From assembly GCA_944472135.2 (NCBI GenBank), contig OX235270.1, positions 56,859,267-56,923,266 of the forward strand: 64,000 nucleotides of DNA, read 5' to 3'. The number at the start of each line of letters is the position of its first letter. The stretch's first letter is position 1. A program made the position numbers and the translations under genes. Below the pieces are notes generated by a model, which did not search any database, was not told where the DNA came from, and worked only from the letters and a program-made list of their open reading frames with translations. This document shows positions 20,646 through 31,550 of the stretch, in pieces. The DNA is from Trichobilharzia regenti (Eukaryota > Platyhelminthes > Trematoda > Strigeidida > Schistosomatidae).

Positions 20646-23600
20646 TTAGGTGCTGTAGTAGATTAGTAGTTGATTCGTTTTAGGAGTAAATAGTTTATTG
20701 ATATAGTCAGTAGAGTGAAACAGTCTATGCAGAGAGCGTTTGAAACTTGTAACCGAAGAGCAAGTTCTGACATCTAGGGGAAGGCTATTCCATATTTTAG
20801 AATACATGACTGTGAAGAAGTTTTCACGGAGTGTTGACCTAAAAGAATGAGTTGTCACTGTGGAAGTTTGGTTACGCAGATCGTAAGAACCTTCCTGTGC
20901 GAATTGTATGTCCCTGTTACCTGAGAATGATATTTTGTGAAGGACCTTAAAGAAGAATATTAGGTTTATAATAAGTCGCCTTGTCCAAAGTGGGTCAAGT
21001 TTTAGGATCATGCACCGTGAGATGTAGTCTTTCTTACAATCATAGCCAAGTAGTTTTGAGGTAAAATATCGTTGGATACTTTCCATCCTTAGCTTATCAC
21101 GTGTGCGAGTGCTGCTTATAATAAATGGACAGTATTCTAGTAGTGGTCTGACACATGTTTTGTACAGAATTAGCTTGGCTTCATTGTCGTGGAAGTTCCT
21201 GAGTATGCATCCTAAGAGCATCCTCGATTTTCTAGTCTGTGATGCTACTTGCTCAGAGAATGTCAAGTCACTAGAGTACCTCAGGCCTAGGTCAACGACA
21301 CTTCGGAGTCTTGTTAGGTTAGCAGATTGGAGCGTTAATTTCAGGTCAATTGAGGGTGCACCGAAGCAGATCCAGCCACATTTTTTCAGATTGAATTGGA
21401 GGTTCCATAGGGACGACCAAGCAGTCATTTTATCTAATTCCTTCTGCACTACATTCTCGAAGTTCCCTAAGTCATCACTTTGGAATGTATAGGCTACTTT
21501 TAGGTCATCTGCAAAGATGAATGGCTTCCCATGCGTGAAGCAAGCGCATATGTCATTGATGTATAGTGTAAATAGTAGGGGTCCAATGACACTACCTTGT
21601 ACTACACCAGAAGTGATAGGGCTAGGTTTGGAGGTTGCAGACCCGAGTTTAACTATTTGGGACCTGTTGTTAAGGAATGATTTAAGCCATCCTAATAATG
21701 GGTCACGTATTCCTAAGGAGTTCAGCTTATTTGTTAGCAGTATATGGTCAACACGGTCAAATGCCTTAGAAATGTCAAAGTAGATGACGAGTACTAGTTG
21801 CCGTCTGTCACGACTGCTGGTTAAAAAATTGAAGAAGTCTAGGTGACATGTTAAGCATGATCTGGATTTCAGGAATCCATGTTGGTTTGGACTTATAATA
21901 TTGCAGCTAAGCATATGTTTGATTAAGTTATCTTTGACCAGTCTCTCCATGATTCTAGATGCTATAGGTGTGATATTGATCGGCCGGTAGTTACTGACTT
22001 CAGTTTTCGAGCCAGATTTGTGTTTAGGCATAATGAATGTTGTCTTCCATATGTCAGGGTAAGTTTGAGTTTCTAGGGACATTGTGAATATTTTAAGAAG
22101 CAGTAGAGGAATGTCAGGGCCACCATATTTATAGAAGTAAGATGATATACCGTCGGTACCGAAACCTTTTGAACTTTTGAGGGTTCTTATAGTTTGGTTA
22201 ATATTAGCGTAAGTGAATTGAACAGTGCTGATTTTATTTGGTGTGAGTGGAGATGGAGTTTGTGTCATATTAGTAGTAGGGTGTATATCGAGTAGCTGGA
22301 CTGAGGGCTTAATGTAGTTACCTGCAAACGTTTTGTTGAATAGTTCACATATGTCTGTAGAGTTAGTGCATAGCCTACCTTTGTCTATGAGGAGAGAAAT
22401 GCTGTGATTTTTGCGATTCATTCGCTTCCTTAAGATTTCTGTGAGTGCATACACTCTAGCAGGACTGGCTACTGCGGTGCGTTCTTCCTTTCTCATACGG
22501 TGATCTCGAGCTTGTGAGATGGAGCTAAGGGTGTTAAGTATTAGACCTAGAGTGCCAAAGTCGTGGTGTTTGAAGTAACTTGTTGAGAGTCTCTTCAGTT
22601 TCGTACGATCCTTTGGTTTTATGAATGACTTTCTGTGTGGGGAAACCTTTAGTGTTTGGAGTGGAATGACAGCATCTAAGCATGTGTTAGTGTTATGGTA
22701 GAAGATGGTTAGGGCTCTCGATAGGTCATCAGTAGTGAAGTATTCATCCCATTTGGAGGATCTTAGCATTGATTCTACTAAGGCCCAGTTTGCCTTACTA
22801 TAGTTCCTATATATTACTTGTTGTGAAGTGGAGGTATGAGATGCATTGCTACTCAGCGGAAGTGGCAGTGCACATACCACTGTTTTGTGGTCGCTCCCTG
22901 GAAACTCAGAACCTACTAGCGTTGAAAGGGGGCTTATATTGTGGCAGAAGATTAAGTCTAGTACGTTATTACCTCTTGTGGGAGTAGTGACAGTTTGTTT
23001 CCAGCCAAGTATATCCAGCGTGCCTAAAAACTTATCAAATTTAGTTGGGCCTGTGGGTATATCCCAGTTGATTTCAGGTAAGTTAAAGTCCCCACATAGG
23101 ATCTTATGGTCGTATTGTAAGTCGGATAATTGCTCCAGAGTATTAATAAGTTGGGTCTCGTAATTACTAAAGGTGCCAGGTGCTCTGTAGGTGCATCCAA
23201 TTAATGCTGTTACGTTATTTAAGTGTACATTAACCCATAGAGTCTCAGGCATGTTAAGTGTACTACTTTCTAGCTGTGATACAGTAAGTGCATTCAGAAA
23301 GTACATGAGACAACCCCCTCCCTTACCACCTTCCCTGTCACACCGAAAGTGTGTGTAGTTATCTAAGCTTATTTCTTCATCCAAGATGTTCGAATGACAC
23401 CAAGATTCAGTGATGACAATTACAGGGGGTTTGTATATTACTGTGAGTGCTCTGAGCATCGGCAATTTATTTAGAACAGATCTAGCATTTATGAGGATTA
23501 GGTAAAGATGAGAGTTGAAGTAGCATTTGAAGTATTTAAGTTCGTTAGTCAGCCCCGAATATGGTTCAGCACCCAGTAGTTCTGCTTGACATGATGATCC

Positions 23601-23831
23601 TATGTTAAGAGGAGTTTCAGCATCATGCTCACCTATGTCTACCGAGTTGGTGTGTGCTGTTTTCGGTGAAGAATTAAGATTTGGAGTACTGGATGTGCTA
23701 TAGACCGAGGAATTTTTATTTTTAGTCAGGTTACAGAAGTGGGTAGGGTTCTTTATTTGACCTATACTTGTGCAAGTGTCAAGTGTGCCTAATGGATACG
23801 GGTGCACTAGACCGTTCCTGTTTTCATGCAA
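20646..23831 (-). CDS. CR1 LINE Y ORF2: endonuclease-reverse transcriptase, intact
   Basis: A 1061-codon open frame. About 110 polar N-terminal residues precede the endonuclease, which starts near INARSVLNK (114-122) and includes TESW (141-144), GDFNLPEINWD (from 247) and GSDHKT. The RT follows with YRPINITP, FDISKAFDRVDH, GVVQGSVIGPLLF and the catalytic FADD. Compared with LINE X the two proteins are clearly related but well diverged, so X and Y are different lineages rather than recent duplicates. The N-terminal extension is absent from X as annotated. ORF1 ends 55 bases upstream. No disabling lesion is visible. Confidence 0.93.
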   Translation of the reverse strand: MHENRNGLVHPYPLGTLDTCTSIGQIKNPTHFCNLTKNKNSSVYSTSSTPNLNSSPKTAHTNSVDIGEHDAETPLNIGSSCQAELLGAEPYSGLTNELKYFKCYFNSHLYLILINARSVLNKLPMLRALTVIYKPPVIVITESWCHSNILDEEISLDNYTHFRCDREGGKGGGCLMYFLNALTVSQLESSTLNMPETLWVNVHLNNVTALIGCTYRAPGTFSNYETQLINTLEQLSDLQYDHKILCGDFNLPEINWDIPTGPTKFDKFLGTLDILGWKQTVTTPTRGNNVLDLIFCHNISPLSTLVGSEFPGSDHKTVVCALPLPLSSNASHTSTSQQVIYRNYSKANWALVESMLRSSKWDEYFTTDDLSRALTIFYHNTNTCLDAVIPLQTLKVSPHRKSFIKPKDRTKLKRLSTSYFKHHDFGTLGLILNTLSSISQARDHRMRKEERTAVASPARVYALTEILRKRMNRKNHSISLLIDKGRLCTNSTDICELFNKTFAGNYIKPSVQLLDIHPTTNMTQTPSPLTPNKISTVQFTYANINQTIRTLKSSKGFGTDGISSYFYKYGGPDIPLLLLKIFTMSLETQTYPDIWKTTFIMPKHKSGSKTEVSNYRPINITPIASRIMERLVKDNLIKHMLSCNIISPNQHGFLKSRSCLTCHLDFFNFLTSSRDRRQLVLVIYFDISKAFDRVDHILLTNKLNSLGIRDPLLGWLKSFLNNRSQIVKLGSATSKPSPITSGVVQGSVIGPLLFTLYINDICACFTHGKPFIFADDLKVAYTFQSDDLGNFENVVQKELDKMTAWSSLWNLQFNLKKCGWICFGAPSIDLKLTLQSANLTRLRSVVDLGLRYSSDLTFSEQVASQTRKSRMLLGCILRNFHDNEAKLILYKTCVRPLLEYCPFIISSTRTRDKLRMESIQRYFTSKLLGYDCKKDYISRCMILKLDPLWTRRLIINLIFFFKVLHKISFSGNRDIQFAQEGSYDLRNQTSTVTTHSFRSTLRENFFTVMYSKIWNSLPLDVRTCSSVTSFKRSLHRLFHSTDYINKLFTPKTNQLLIYYST

Positions 23832-23886
23832 GGAGGGAGCCAGCTCTAGTGGTTTAGGAGTGTTAACATCCCTACCAGCTGTTTTT

Positions 23887-25428
23887 TCAACGCTGACAGG
23901 GACGCGGGGGATAAAAAATGATTGGATCCTTTGATGACCATGGCTTATTATTCCACCTATTGTTTGATGCTAGTTGTGTCCTTGTGTGGGTTTCATGTGT
24001 ACTGCATTGTGGGTTAGTTCCCAGCAGACTTGTACCATATATCCGGTCAAAATTTGTTTGTGTGCCATACTCTGAAGACCCTAAGTTGTTGATAGCCGAG
24101 TTCTGACTATTACCACTTGTACTATTGAGGGTGACATTGTTGTGACATTGGATATCAGTGTGTGCCATGGTGCGATTTAGCACGTTGTGGGTGCTAATAC
24201 TATTGACCGTGGGGAGTGTGGGTTTATTTAAGCTGCCACTGTTTTTGTTTGTATGGTTTAGGGGCATATTTTCCTTACCTTTAGCAATGAAGTTATGGCT
24301 AGGAGAAGACAAAGTGGAATTTCGGGGGGTTTTGGCTTTTTTTCTGGGGTTATTTAATGGCATTTTAGATTCTGCGGTGATAGGTGGTATGGTTTTGTTA
24401 TTTATTTGGTTACAGTCTAGTGGCCTTTCGGCTGGTGTTGCACTCTGATGGGATATTTCTGTGTGTTTTGAGAGGGGTGATGCGGTGGGGTCTACTGTAT
24501 CTTTCACAGGGTTGGGAATAATGGCTGCTTGCAAAGTCCTATTACCTATTTCACAATTAGTCTTAGCAAGATAGTTGTATGCGCGCCTTTCTATGACTGT
24601 TTTGTCCACCCCGACCTTTATATGTTTGTAGTTTCTGGCTTGCGATAGGGTGTGTTGGGAGTGAATGAATTTTCTGGTCTCTGTCGGTGTTTCGAACTGA
24701 AAACGAATAGGACAACACTTCTCATGTTGACTCTTCTTCAGCCTATAGCACTTAGTCTTGGAGTTAGGCATTTTCGCTTCACTAAGTAAGATGCGCTGTA
24801 CCTTTTTTAGTGCCTCATTGTCCGGAACGTTGTAGACAATAGCACTCAGTTTTGCGTCGAGTCGTTTTGTTACTTCTGTGGTAACAAAATTAATGAGGTT
24901 ATCTACCTTAGTTACCGATTCTGTGTCAAGCTTGTTAAGGTTTACAGTTTTCATGAGGATAGTTAGAGGTGTCAATTCACAGACCTGCGATCTGATATCG
25001 CTGATCTGATCTGATAATTTGGATATCTCGGTATCGGTTTCGATGTTTCCAGCATTTACTGACTTACTGTTTTTTATTTCCCTTAACTCAGCCTTAAGTT
25101 CTCCTATAGACAACTTTAGAAGTTCTATTTCTGAAGATAGTACTGAAAAAGAGCTTGATGGCTGGAGTTTCTCCATAAGCACATAAGGTGAAGGGAGGAG
25201 TTCTGTATGAGCAGAGGGTACCGAATTTTTAGGAGTAGTGCTAATACTGGCTGTCAGTACAGTTTTATCCTCAGTTTCAGCTCGACGCTTACGGCATACA
25301 AGTGAGTTATGTGACTCACTATAGCCGTTTGTTGGGGGTGTGTTGCTTGATGTAGCAATCAAGGACGTTAAATTAGACACCAGTTTTACAGGGGATTGGG
25401 TTCGTTGCTTTTTACTTTGATTAACCAT
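23887..25428 (-). CDS. CR1 LINE Y ORF1 protein (RNA-binding candidate)
   Basis: A 513-codon open frame. It has a basic N-terminus (MVNQSKKQRTQS), a coiled-coil-like stretch at about 98-150 (EIELLKLSIGELKAELREIK), the shared domain beginning SAIVYNVPDNEALKKVQ (about 195), and a basic segment with CPIRFQFETPTETRKF and HIKVGVDKT. A disordered tail rich in Asn, Ser, Thr and Pro follows. The central domain aligns by eye with the X ORF1 domain, while the tails are unalignable. The likely role is element RNA packaging and chaperoning. No CCHC motif is present. Confidence 0.8.
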   Translation of the reverse strand: MVNQSKKQRTQSPVKLVSNLTSLIATSSNTPPTNGYSESHNSLVCRKRRAETEDKTVLTASISTTPKNSVPSAHTELLPSPYVLMEKLQPSSSFSVLSSEIELLKLSIGELKAELREIKNSKSVNAGNIETDTEISKLSDQISDIRSQVCELTPLTILMKTVNLNKLDTESVTKVDNLINFVTTEVTKRLDAKLSAIVYNVPDNEALKKVQRILLSEAKMPNSKTKCYRLKKSQHEKCCPIRFQFETPTETRKFIHSQHTLSQARNYKHIKVGVDKTVIERRAYNYLAKTNCEIGNRTLQAAIIPNPVKDTVDPTASPLSKHTEISHQSATPAERPLDCNQINNKTIPPITAESKMPLNNPRKKAKTPRNSTLSSPSHNFIAKGKENMPLNHTNKNSGSLNKPTLPTVNSISTHNVLNRTMAHTDIQCHNNVTLNSTSGNSQNSAINNLGSSEYGTQTNFDRIYGTSLLGTNPQCSTHETHTRTQLASNNRWNNKPWSSKDPIIFYPPRPCQR

Positions 25429-25649
25429 AACTATTAGAAATGGAGTTAGTGGTTACAAGTATGGAAGTGGTATAGTACTTGTGCAAGTACTACAACAAGA
25501 TAAATTTTATGTAACGAATCACGTAAAAATGTAACGCAAACGTTGAACGTACCGCGATACAGTTAGATCTTTCTTTTAATTAATAGAGCCATGTAATTTC
25601 ATCATTCATAAGTAGGGGTATTTCTAAAATCTACTTCTGACCTTATGGG

Positions 25650-26070
25650 ATTATTATTAATATTATTTCTGAATGTACATTATGTCATACCGGTTTTTAA
25701 TCCAATATCTAATCGATTCCACACAGGTATATAATTGAAGAAACACAGTTGAATGAGTAACTTGATAAGATTGTGAGCAATAGTTTGGGCTCGAAAACGT
25801 CATCAGTTAACATAATTTTACAACACTGTGTGATTTATCACAATAAAATCTTATCCAAAACGAGGATTTCTGACCATTCCTTAAATGAAAAATTCGGGAC
25901 CTTTGCAGATAACGAACTGACGCGGTTTGGGTACCTGGACAATAAATACCTCAGCCCTCTCACAAATCACTGACCAACAACCAGTGGAAAATTCTACCCT
26001 CACCCATACTACAAAAATGTGTTTCTCAATCATATATTCAATAACTTGACCCTTTATATATATATATATA
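25650..26070 (-). repeat. PLE 3'-flank-like sequence at the palindrome edge
   Basis: Segments at 25660-25870 resemble 10240-10420, the 3' flank of the PLE endonuclease (shared GTGTGGAATCGATTAGATAT-type and CACAGTGTTGTA blocks). The rest to 26070 has no recognisable gene. The mirror copy is at 43928-44345. Confidence 0.5.
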
Positions 26071-26074
26071 CTTG

Positions 26075-26281
26075 TGCGCCGATGGCACAGTGCTTAGTAT
26101 TCGCGACGTACATGCAGATGATCCGATGTTCGATCCACTCCCGACGCGCACCTGATATATCTGGTCGGCCTGCAAAGTTTGGGCTACCGAAGTCCATGCT
26201 GAGAATTCCATACTTGTACCAAAAATACAGTGTGGATGCAAGCTGTAAGCGAAATTAATAAATGAACAAATAATTTATTTT
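26075..26281 (+). mobile_element. tRNA-derived SINE
   Basis: The first 76 bases (26075-26150) look like a tRNA: TGCGC at the start pairs with GCGCA at the end, an A-box-like TGGCACAGTGC lies at about 26083 and a B box GTTCGATCC at about 26128. A non-tRNA body follows to an A/T-rich end near 26281. These internal promoter boxes suggest RNA polymerase III transcription, as in schistosome tRNA-derived SINEs. I could not find a hammerhead core in it. The mirror copy is 43715-43921. Confidence 0.65.
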
Positions 26282-28229
26282 CATCGCCCTCACATTTTAA
26301 GGTTCCGTTCTCTGTCGTTTGAAATCCCAGCCTATCCTTACCATTTCAACTTGCTGGTTAGCTGACTTCAAGCGCTGGCCATCAGTATGGTACTTAGCAC
26401 GACTGTTTTGAAACTGCACTCGAACTTGCCAACCAAGACGTCTGCACACAGCAGGCAGATATGGCTAGAGCCCTAAAAAGCATCCTTATCTATCTATGTA
26501 CGCTGAATCACAGACCAGCATTAAAAATCAGTTAAGTGCTCCCAATATTTTCAACATCTGGAACACTGAATTGTGTGTACCATATGCGCCTGTAGGTGGA
26601 CATTGTGGTATCGGAAACCCATTTAGCTGATCAGCATCCCATTAGGCACCAGAGCCGAAGTCACATTACTCCACTGGGCCCCCATTAACGTTCGTTTAGG
26701 TGCCAAGGTTACGTTACAATAGAGTAAGAAGTGTTACCTTCTCGCTAACTCTGACTATGCATCGACATACTGTGTGTGCTCCAGATACAATCACGGATGT
26801 TTTAGCATTAAATAAATGACCTTCTCAAGCAGAGGTGTCAGACAGGTCATTAGATTACCCTGCAAAGAAGCGATTACACTGTGCAACAATCTCGCTCAGA
26901 TGTTCAACTAAGCAACCAAAGATGTCCTCTTTTGGGTCTTTCAAGAGACTGCATAAGTTTGTCAGAAATCTGACAATTCTTAGACGTGGTAAGTGACTAA
27001 ATTCAATAGCAATATTCACCAATATACCCAAGAGCCATTTCCCACTAGGCATACTATTGTACTACGCACATAGTGAATAGAAAAGTCGATTTTATATCTG
27101 CAGTTTCTTTTGGTAATTACCTTACATATCCATGGATAATGAATACGGCGAATACCAAACAGACAGTGGAAACTTCCGTGCTAACTAACACTTGACTGAA
27201 AAAGACAGTTGCTCGCCACAGCTCCTATCATCTTATCATTAGCAGATGCAAAACATTTTAGGCAAAACTTGAGAAGAGATAACCAAACGGGCAGGCGCAC
27301 TAATGATCTTGGGACGCTCAATCTGAACAGGGTCGTGAAACCAGGTAAATAAAGCTACTTTCCGAAAATTAGGCTTGAAAGAGTTGTCTGCTTAGTCTAA
27401 GTATACGTTGCAGTTGAATTCAGGTTAGGGACAAATTGGATTAAGTCAACATAATGTTAGCGTCAGAGTCTAGTTAGAGATCATAATTTGCACTTTCAGA
27501 ACATTTCTAGGTTACTGATACATCCATTTCTCTGAGTATCTATTCTCTGACTTCTCCTGAAAAAGTAGACTTGGGAATTTTAATGATGGAAAGAAAATGT
27601 CGATAGGAAGAATTCCCCATCCCCCAGTATTCTTTTAGTTACCCTCCTCATTTCATCTCTATGAAATAAAAATGTTTTGGTAGCTTAATTTAATAGTTTA
27701 CGGGAATATCACCAATTTCTCTAAAAATTCCTATTGGGAAAATTGTCGGCTAAACATTTTTAATGTGAACAAACAAGTACACGTATATCTGGGAACTCTA
27801 GCACTAAATCATTAGTGTTATCTTAACAAAAATAAAACTCACGCACACCACCAGCTTACTTGTGACACTTGTGGGAGTGACGACCAGTCACAAAACGCCT
27901 GACAACGAATCATAGACACTGTAATTGTTATCCAAAATATACCCGTCAATTAGGTCAAGCAACGTGTTAACAGCATTCATACTAATAAGCAATTGATGGA
28001 CACTTACCTGAGAACTGCACATTGTTTGTTAATTCTTCATATTGTCCATCGACTGTCGACAATCCTGAGTACTCTCCTTGGGTTTTTCTAGTCTTTTCAG
28101 GGATAAGACAACTGGATATGCCTTGTCATATTTAAGTAACTTGCACACTTTCAGTTTCATCCATGCCCTAAGGATATTTATCAGTTGGCGGGGTACAATA
28201 ATAGCGTCTCGGGAGCGCAAACGCTTGTC
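26282..28229. other. Palindrome arm, mostly non-coding
   Basis: No recognised element. Two possible minus-strand exons lie here: 26855-27052, with a good acceptor-like and donor-like context in its mirror copy at 42944, and 28029-28220 (mirror 41776-41967), which ends near a GTAAGT donor. Neither is assigned. Confidence 0.4.
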
Positions 28230-28375
28230 GTGCTTAAAAAGACAGCTGGGTGCTTAATTAATGCGACAAATTCTTAAAAATAAGGTCAGCATCTAAAATA
28301 ATCCCCTAAGCGCTAAAAATGAGCACTGCATGCCTAACTTCTGCGGTTAATACCCAAAAATAGCACGCTCTCTCT
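28230..28375 (+). repeat. Cluster of short A-rich motifs
   Basis: Five variants of a motif like GCTTAAAAA, TCTTAAAAATAAGG, TCTAAAATAA, GCTAAAAATGAGC and CCAAAAATAGC occur within about 130 bases. Clustered degenerate direct repeats are typical of CACTA subterminal regions and would fit the transposase downstream, but no terminal CACTA repeat was found. Mirror copy at about 41635-41770. Confidence 0.35.
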
Positions 28376-29292
28376 CTACATAGGCCATTGAAACCAACCA
28401 AATAATCAGCAGACAGCAGGTTTCTCAGAGAGTACGTAGCGTGACGGCTTCACAATTTTCTGTGAATTTCATATTATGTGATTGGTCTATTTGACCAGAG
28501 GTGTGACAGTAAATAAGAATACAACGAAAACATAATTCAACAGGGGTAGGGGAATGTGAATTGATAACATATGAAGATTGTAATGAATACTACATTTCGT
28601 TTGTGGAGCGTCCCTGAATTTGATTACAGTTCAACTGAGACGAAGTCACAAGTGAAAAAAATTATAAGCTAGCTAGGTTGTGTCTAATGTGTTTCCTAGC
28701 AGCTATGAGCCAAAATTTTTTAGTGCATCGTTTCGAAATTTGATAACAGCTCAGTAGATTTGAGGTCAAAAATGGAAAACCAAAAACAAATTTGATAGAA
28801 CATATTGGGCCATGTTTAATGCACTTTAAACAGTTGAGGGGATACATCCGTCATGATTTGTGTGTACGAATAAATGATAACGGTTCACTTATGACAAGCC
28901 CGCGGTTTAAAAGTCCAAAAATATTAGAAAAAATGGATTAACCACAACAAATGAAAACATATACTTATCATGACTGAAATACAACGAAATATGAAACACA
29001 AAAATTCAAAACGAATCAAAGGGGGGATGAAAACTGAAAACCCTTAGGTGAAAAAGGATACTTGTCATAAGTGAAGTGTAAACTTTTCCGATTGCTGAGC
29101 ACGGTTTACGAGGTTATGTATTAAAGCCTTGGGAATCCAAACGAAACAAGGTGGGGGTGTTTGTGTTGATTCATTGACGAAAACATATAGTTGCCACATG
29201 GAAAATGTTAACAGCTGTGATAACAGTTCACCCGTCATTCCTTTTCATATTAAAAAACCGGTGTTTGTATAGAGGCATATAAGTGGTACTCC
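28376..29292. other. Palindrome arm, non-coding
   Basis: No gene recognised. The segment 28972-29524, which runs into the transposase N-terminal region, is absent from the right arm. Confidence 0.5.
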
Positions 29293-31474
29293 TTGCATAC
29301 AGAGATTATTCTTACAGGACTTATAAATCATGCGGGTGAGTTAGATTTTGAGTGTATATTTGTCCAATTCTCTTATAAGGAAAATAATTCAGATAATGTG
29401 CTAGATACGGGTATTCAACATTCTGCAACAAGTCGTAAGAGAAGAATATCTTCTGACAGACTGCGTGAATTCCTTGGATACAGCTACTCCACATTTTATT
29501 GCCGTAAAAGACGGCTACATGATGCAGCATTTAGTGACTGGGACTTCTGGAAACGTTGCTGCGCATCTAGGGAAGAGGTGGCAAGGGATAATACAGTAAA
29601 TATGCCTTCAAGTTCAACTGTACAGGGAGCAGTGAGTATACCTGTAACAACAGAAGACAAGGGCCAGCAACAGATCATTTCATTACGGAAATCAGGACGT
29701 ATTTATATATATTTCATGTACATTATCATAGCTTATTCAAGTAGACAAACGCATCCTTCTGATTGGTTCTTTTCGAGATTTCTCGGAAAGTGCAGCCATC
29801 TATCTGCGAATCATATTTGCCCACGTTTAAGTCAGCTGTGATTGGTTGTTGAATCAGCCTTGTTCATATTTTCTCAAAGCCAATATCAGTGACCTAGACA
29901 TTGACGTAGATTAATGTCTACCAATTGACGAGCAGCCTGCTCTCACCACATACCCAGTACTAGTAAGACCGTCGTTGTTGTTTCACAAACTGAAGAGAAC
30001 CGTAACACTTATCGCTGTTTAACAATTGATTTTAGTGGAACTTTAGGTTGTTCCTGAAAAGATGACACACGAAGAGCTTGTCAGAAAGTCAATTATGACA
30101 TGGTTCCTTAGGAACAATGTAAGAGGAGCTCTTGCGCAATATATCTTGGACTGTATATGTAAATTTAATCCACATGTGCCAACAACCATAAGAGGCTTGC
30201 TAAAAGATAGCGGCATGTGTGTACCTAGATTTCTTGGGCAAGGTGCTTACTATCGCATTGGAATGAAGGAAAATCTGCAACGTTATCTAGATAGTTTGGT
30301 TGATCGCGGTACTTTTCAACATATTGACTTGCAAATCATCTATGACGGTTTATCTACATCAAACAGTTCTTTACAGCAATTATCGCCATTCCTAGGTCGT
30401 ACCACGACTCCATACGTCAGTGACGTTTTCTTAATTGGCATACATGGAGGTTTGAGAAAACCAAACAACTTTAATGAGGTTTCTATGGACCTATTAGTTG
30501 AATTGAAAGATTTTTATAAAAACGGCCTATATGTTGAGAAGTGGAGTAGGAATGTAACTGTGCGTGTTCTAGCATTCATATTTGACACGCCCGCTCGTTC
30601 TAATGTAAAACAAACTGTCGCTCACAATGTAAAAACAGGTTGTGATAAATGTGAAGTTATAGGTTGTCGTTTGGAGGGTAGGATGACATTTCCTAATGGG
30701 AACCATACACTTAGAAATGATAGGACATTCCGTGGTCAAGTTCAAGCAAATCACCATCGGGGCAGAAGCTGTCTTGAGGAATTTCCACCAGACATGCTTA
30801 AATCGTTTCCCTTGGAGCCAATGCATCTAATATTCCTTGGTTTGTTAAGAATTTGTTGTTCCTTTGGCAGGATTTTGCAGCATGGCGAGAGAAGCAAGTG
30901 GATAGTAAGATTATTGCGGATATTAATAACGCACTGCAAGTAAGTAGGAAACACATTCCTTGTGATTTCCAGAGGAAATGTCCGTCGTTAGATGACCTTA
31001 GCCAATGAAAAGCAGCCGAGTGTAGACTTTTTCTACTATATTTGGGTCCCGTCCTACTCAGAAACACTGCCATGCCACCTGTACGCTAATTTCAGGAGAT
31101 TATCCCTGGCAGTATACTTACTGTCGAGTACCAAATACAGTCGACTGTTTCTGGATGCTGCTCAAACAAATTTGAGTAATTTCTTACTGCAATATGAGAT
31201 TTGTTTCGGAAATGAACATATTGTTTACAGTAAACATTCTCTGAAACATATAGCGGATGACGTCGAGCTGCATGGGCCACTAGAAAAATTCAGAGCACTT
31301 CCCTTCGAAACCTATATGCGCAAGAGAAGACATTCCGTGCACTATGGTTATGCTGTGGCTAAGCAGGTAGCTCAGCGCTATGTTGAACACGTGTACTTAA
31401 TGAAAAGTAGAGGTGTGAATCACGTACCTGAAGAAGCCGGAACTAGTGTATTGAATATAGCAAGGGAAGGCTGA
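29293..31474 (+). pseudogene. CACTA-like (tnp2-type) transposase, broken, left arm
   Basis: A DNA-transposon transposase pseudogene. The N-terminal part (29293-29642) carries RKRRISSDRLREFLG and is interrupted by solo LTR R. Coding resumes at 29951, shifts frame near 30055, and continues as 30062-30840 with DVFLIGIHGGLRKPNN, FDTPARSNVKQ, a cysteine pair in GCDKCEVIGC, and FPLEPMHLIFLG. A frameshift near 30840 moves to a frame reading FVKNLLFLWQDFAAW, which meets a TGA after DDLSQ where Trp is expected. A further shift leads into 30992-31474 (ANFRRLSLAVYLLS, HSLKHIADDVELHGPLEKFRALPFE). These phrases are typical of animal CACTA/EnSpm tnp2-like proteins. It is inactive. Confidence 0.75.
29643..29950 (-). 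mobile_element. Solo LTR (family R), 308 bp, left arm
   Basis: Runs TGTAACAACAG to CTCACCACA on the plus strand (the LTR itself is oriented minus, TGTGGTG...GTTACA). It is flanked by TACC (29639-29642 and 29951-29954). It lies inside the CACTA-like transposase, and removing it restores the reading VSIPSTSKTVVVV. Confidence 0.9.
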
Positions 31475-31550
31475 CGTATCTCAATACCATATTCACATCT
31501 TATTCTCCGGATAATGTCATCTTGGGCGTAGGAAAACCAGGGAATACAGT

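Larger units (their letters stand above)
19511..25613 (-). mobile_element. CR1 LINE Y, coding-complete
   Basis: A second minus-strand CR1 element with intact ORF1 (25428-23887) and ORF2 (23831-20646), a 3' region sharing long homology with LINE X (19511-20230 against 11934-12545 plus 13680-13790), and an AAT/ATT-rich tail at 19511-19525 abutting the PLE. The 5' leader runs to at most 25613, where the palindrome arm begins. I see no target-site duplication: the 3' flank is PLE sequence and the 5' flank is palindrome sequence, so the 5' side may have been rearranged after insertion. Confidence 0.9.

Noticed and set aside
26075..26150. Functional tRNA gene
   Set aside because: The inner arms fold poorly and the sequence continues into a SINE-like body within a duplicated repeat region.
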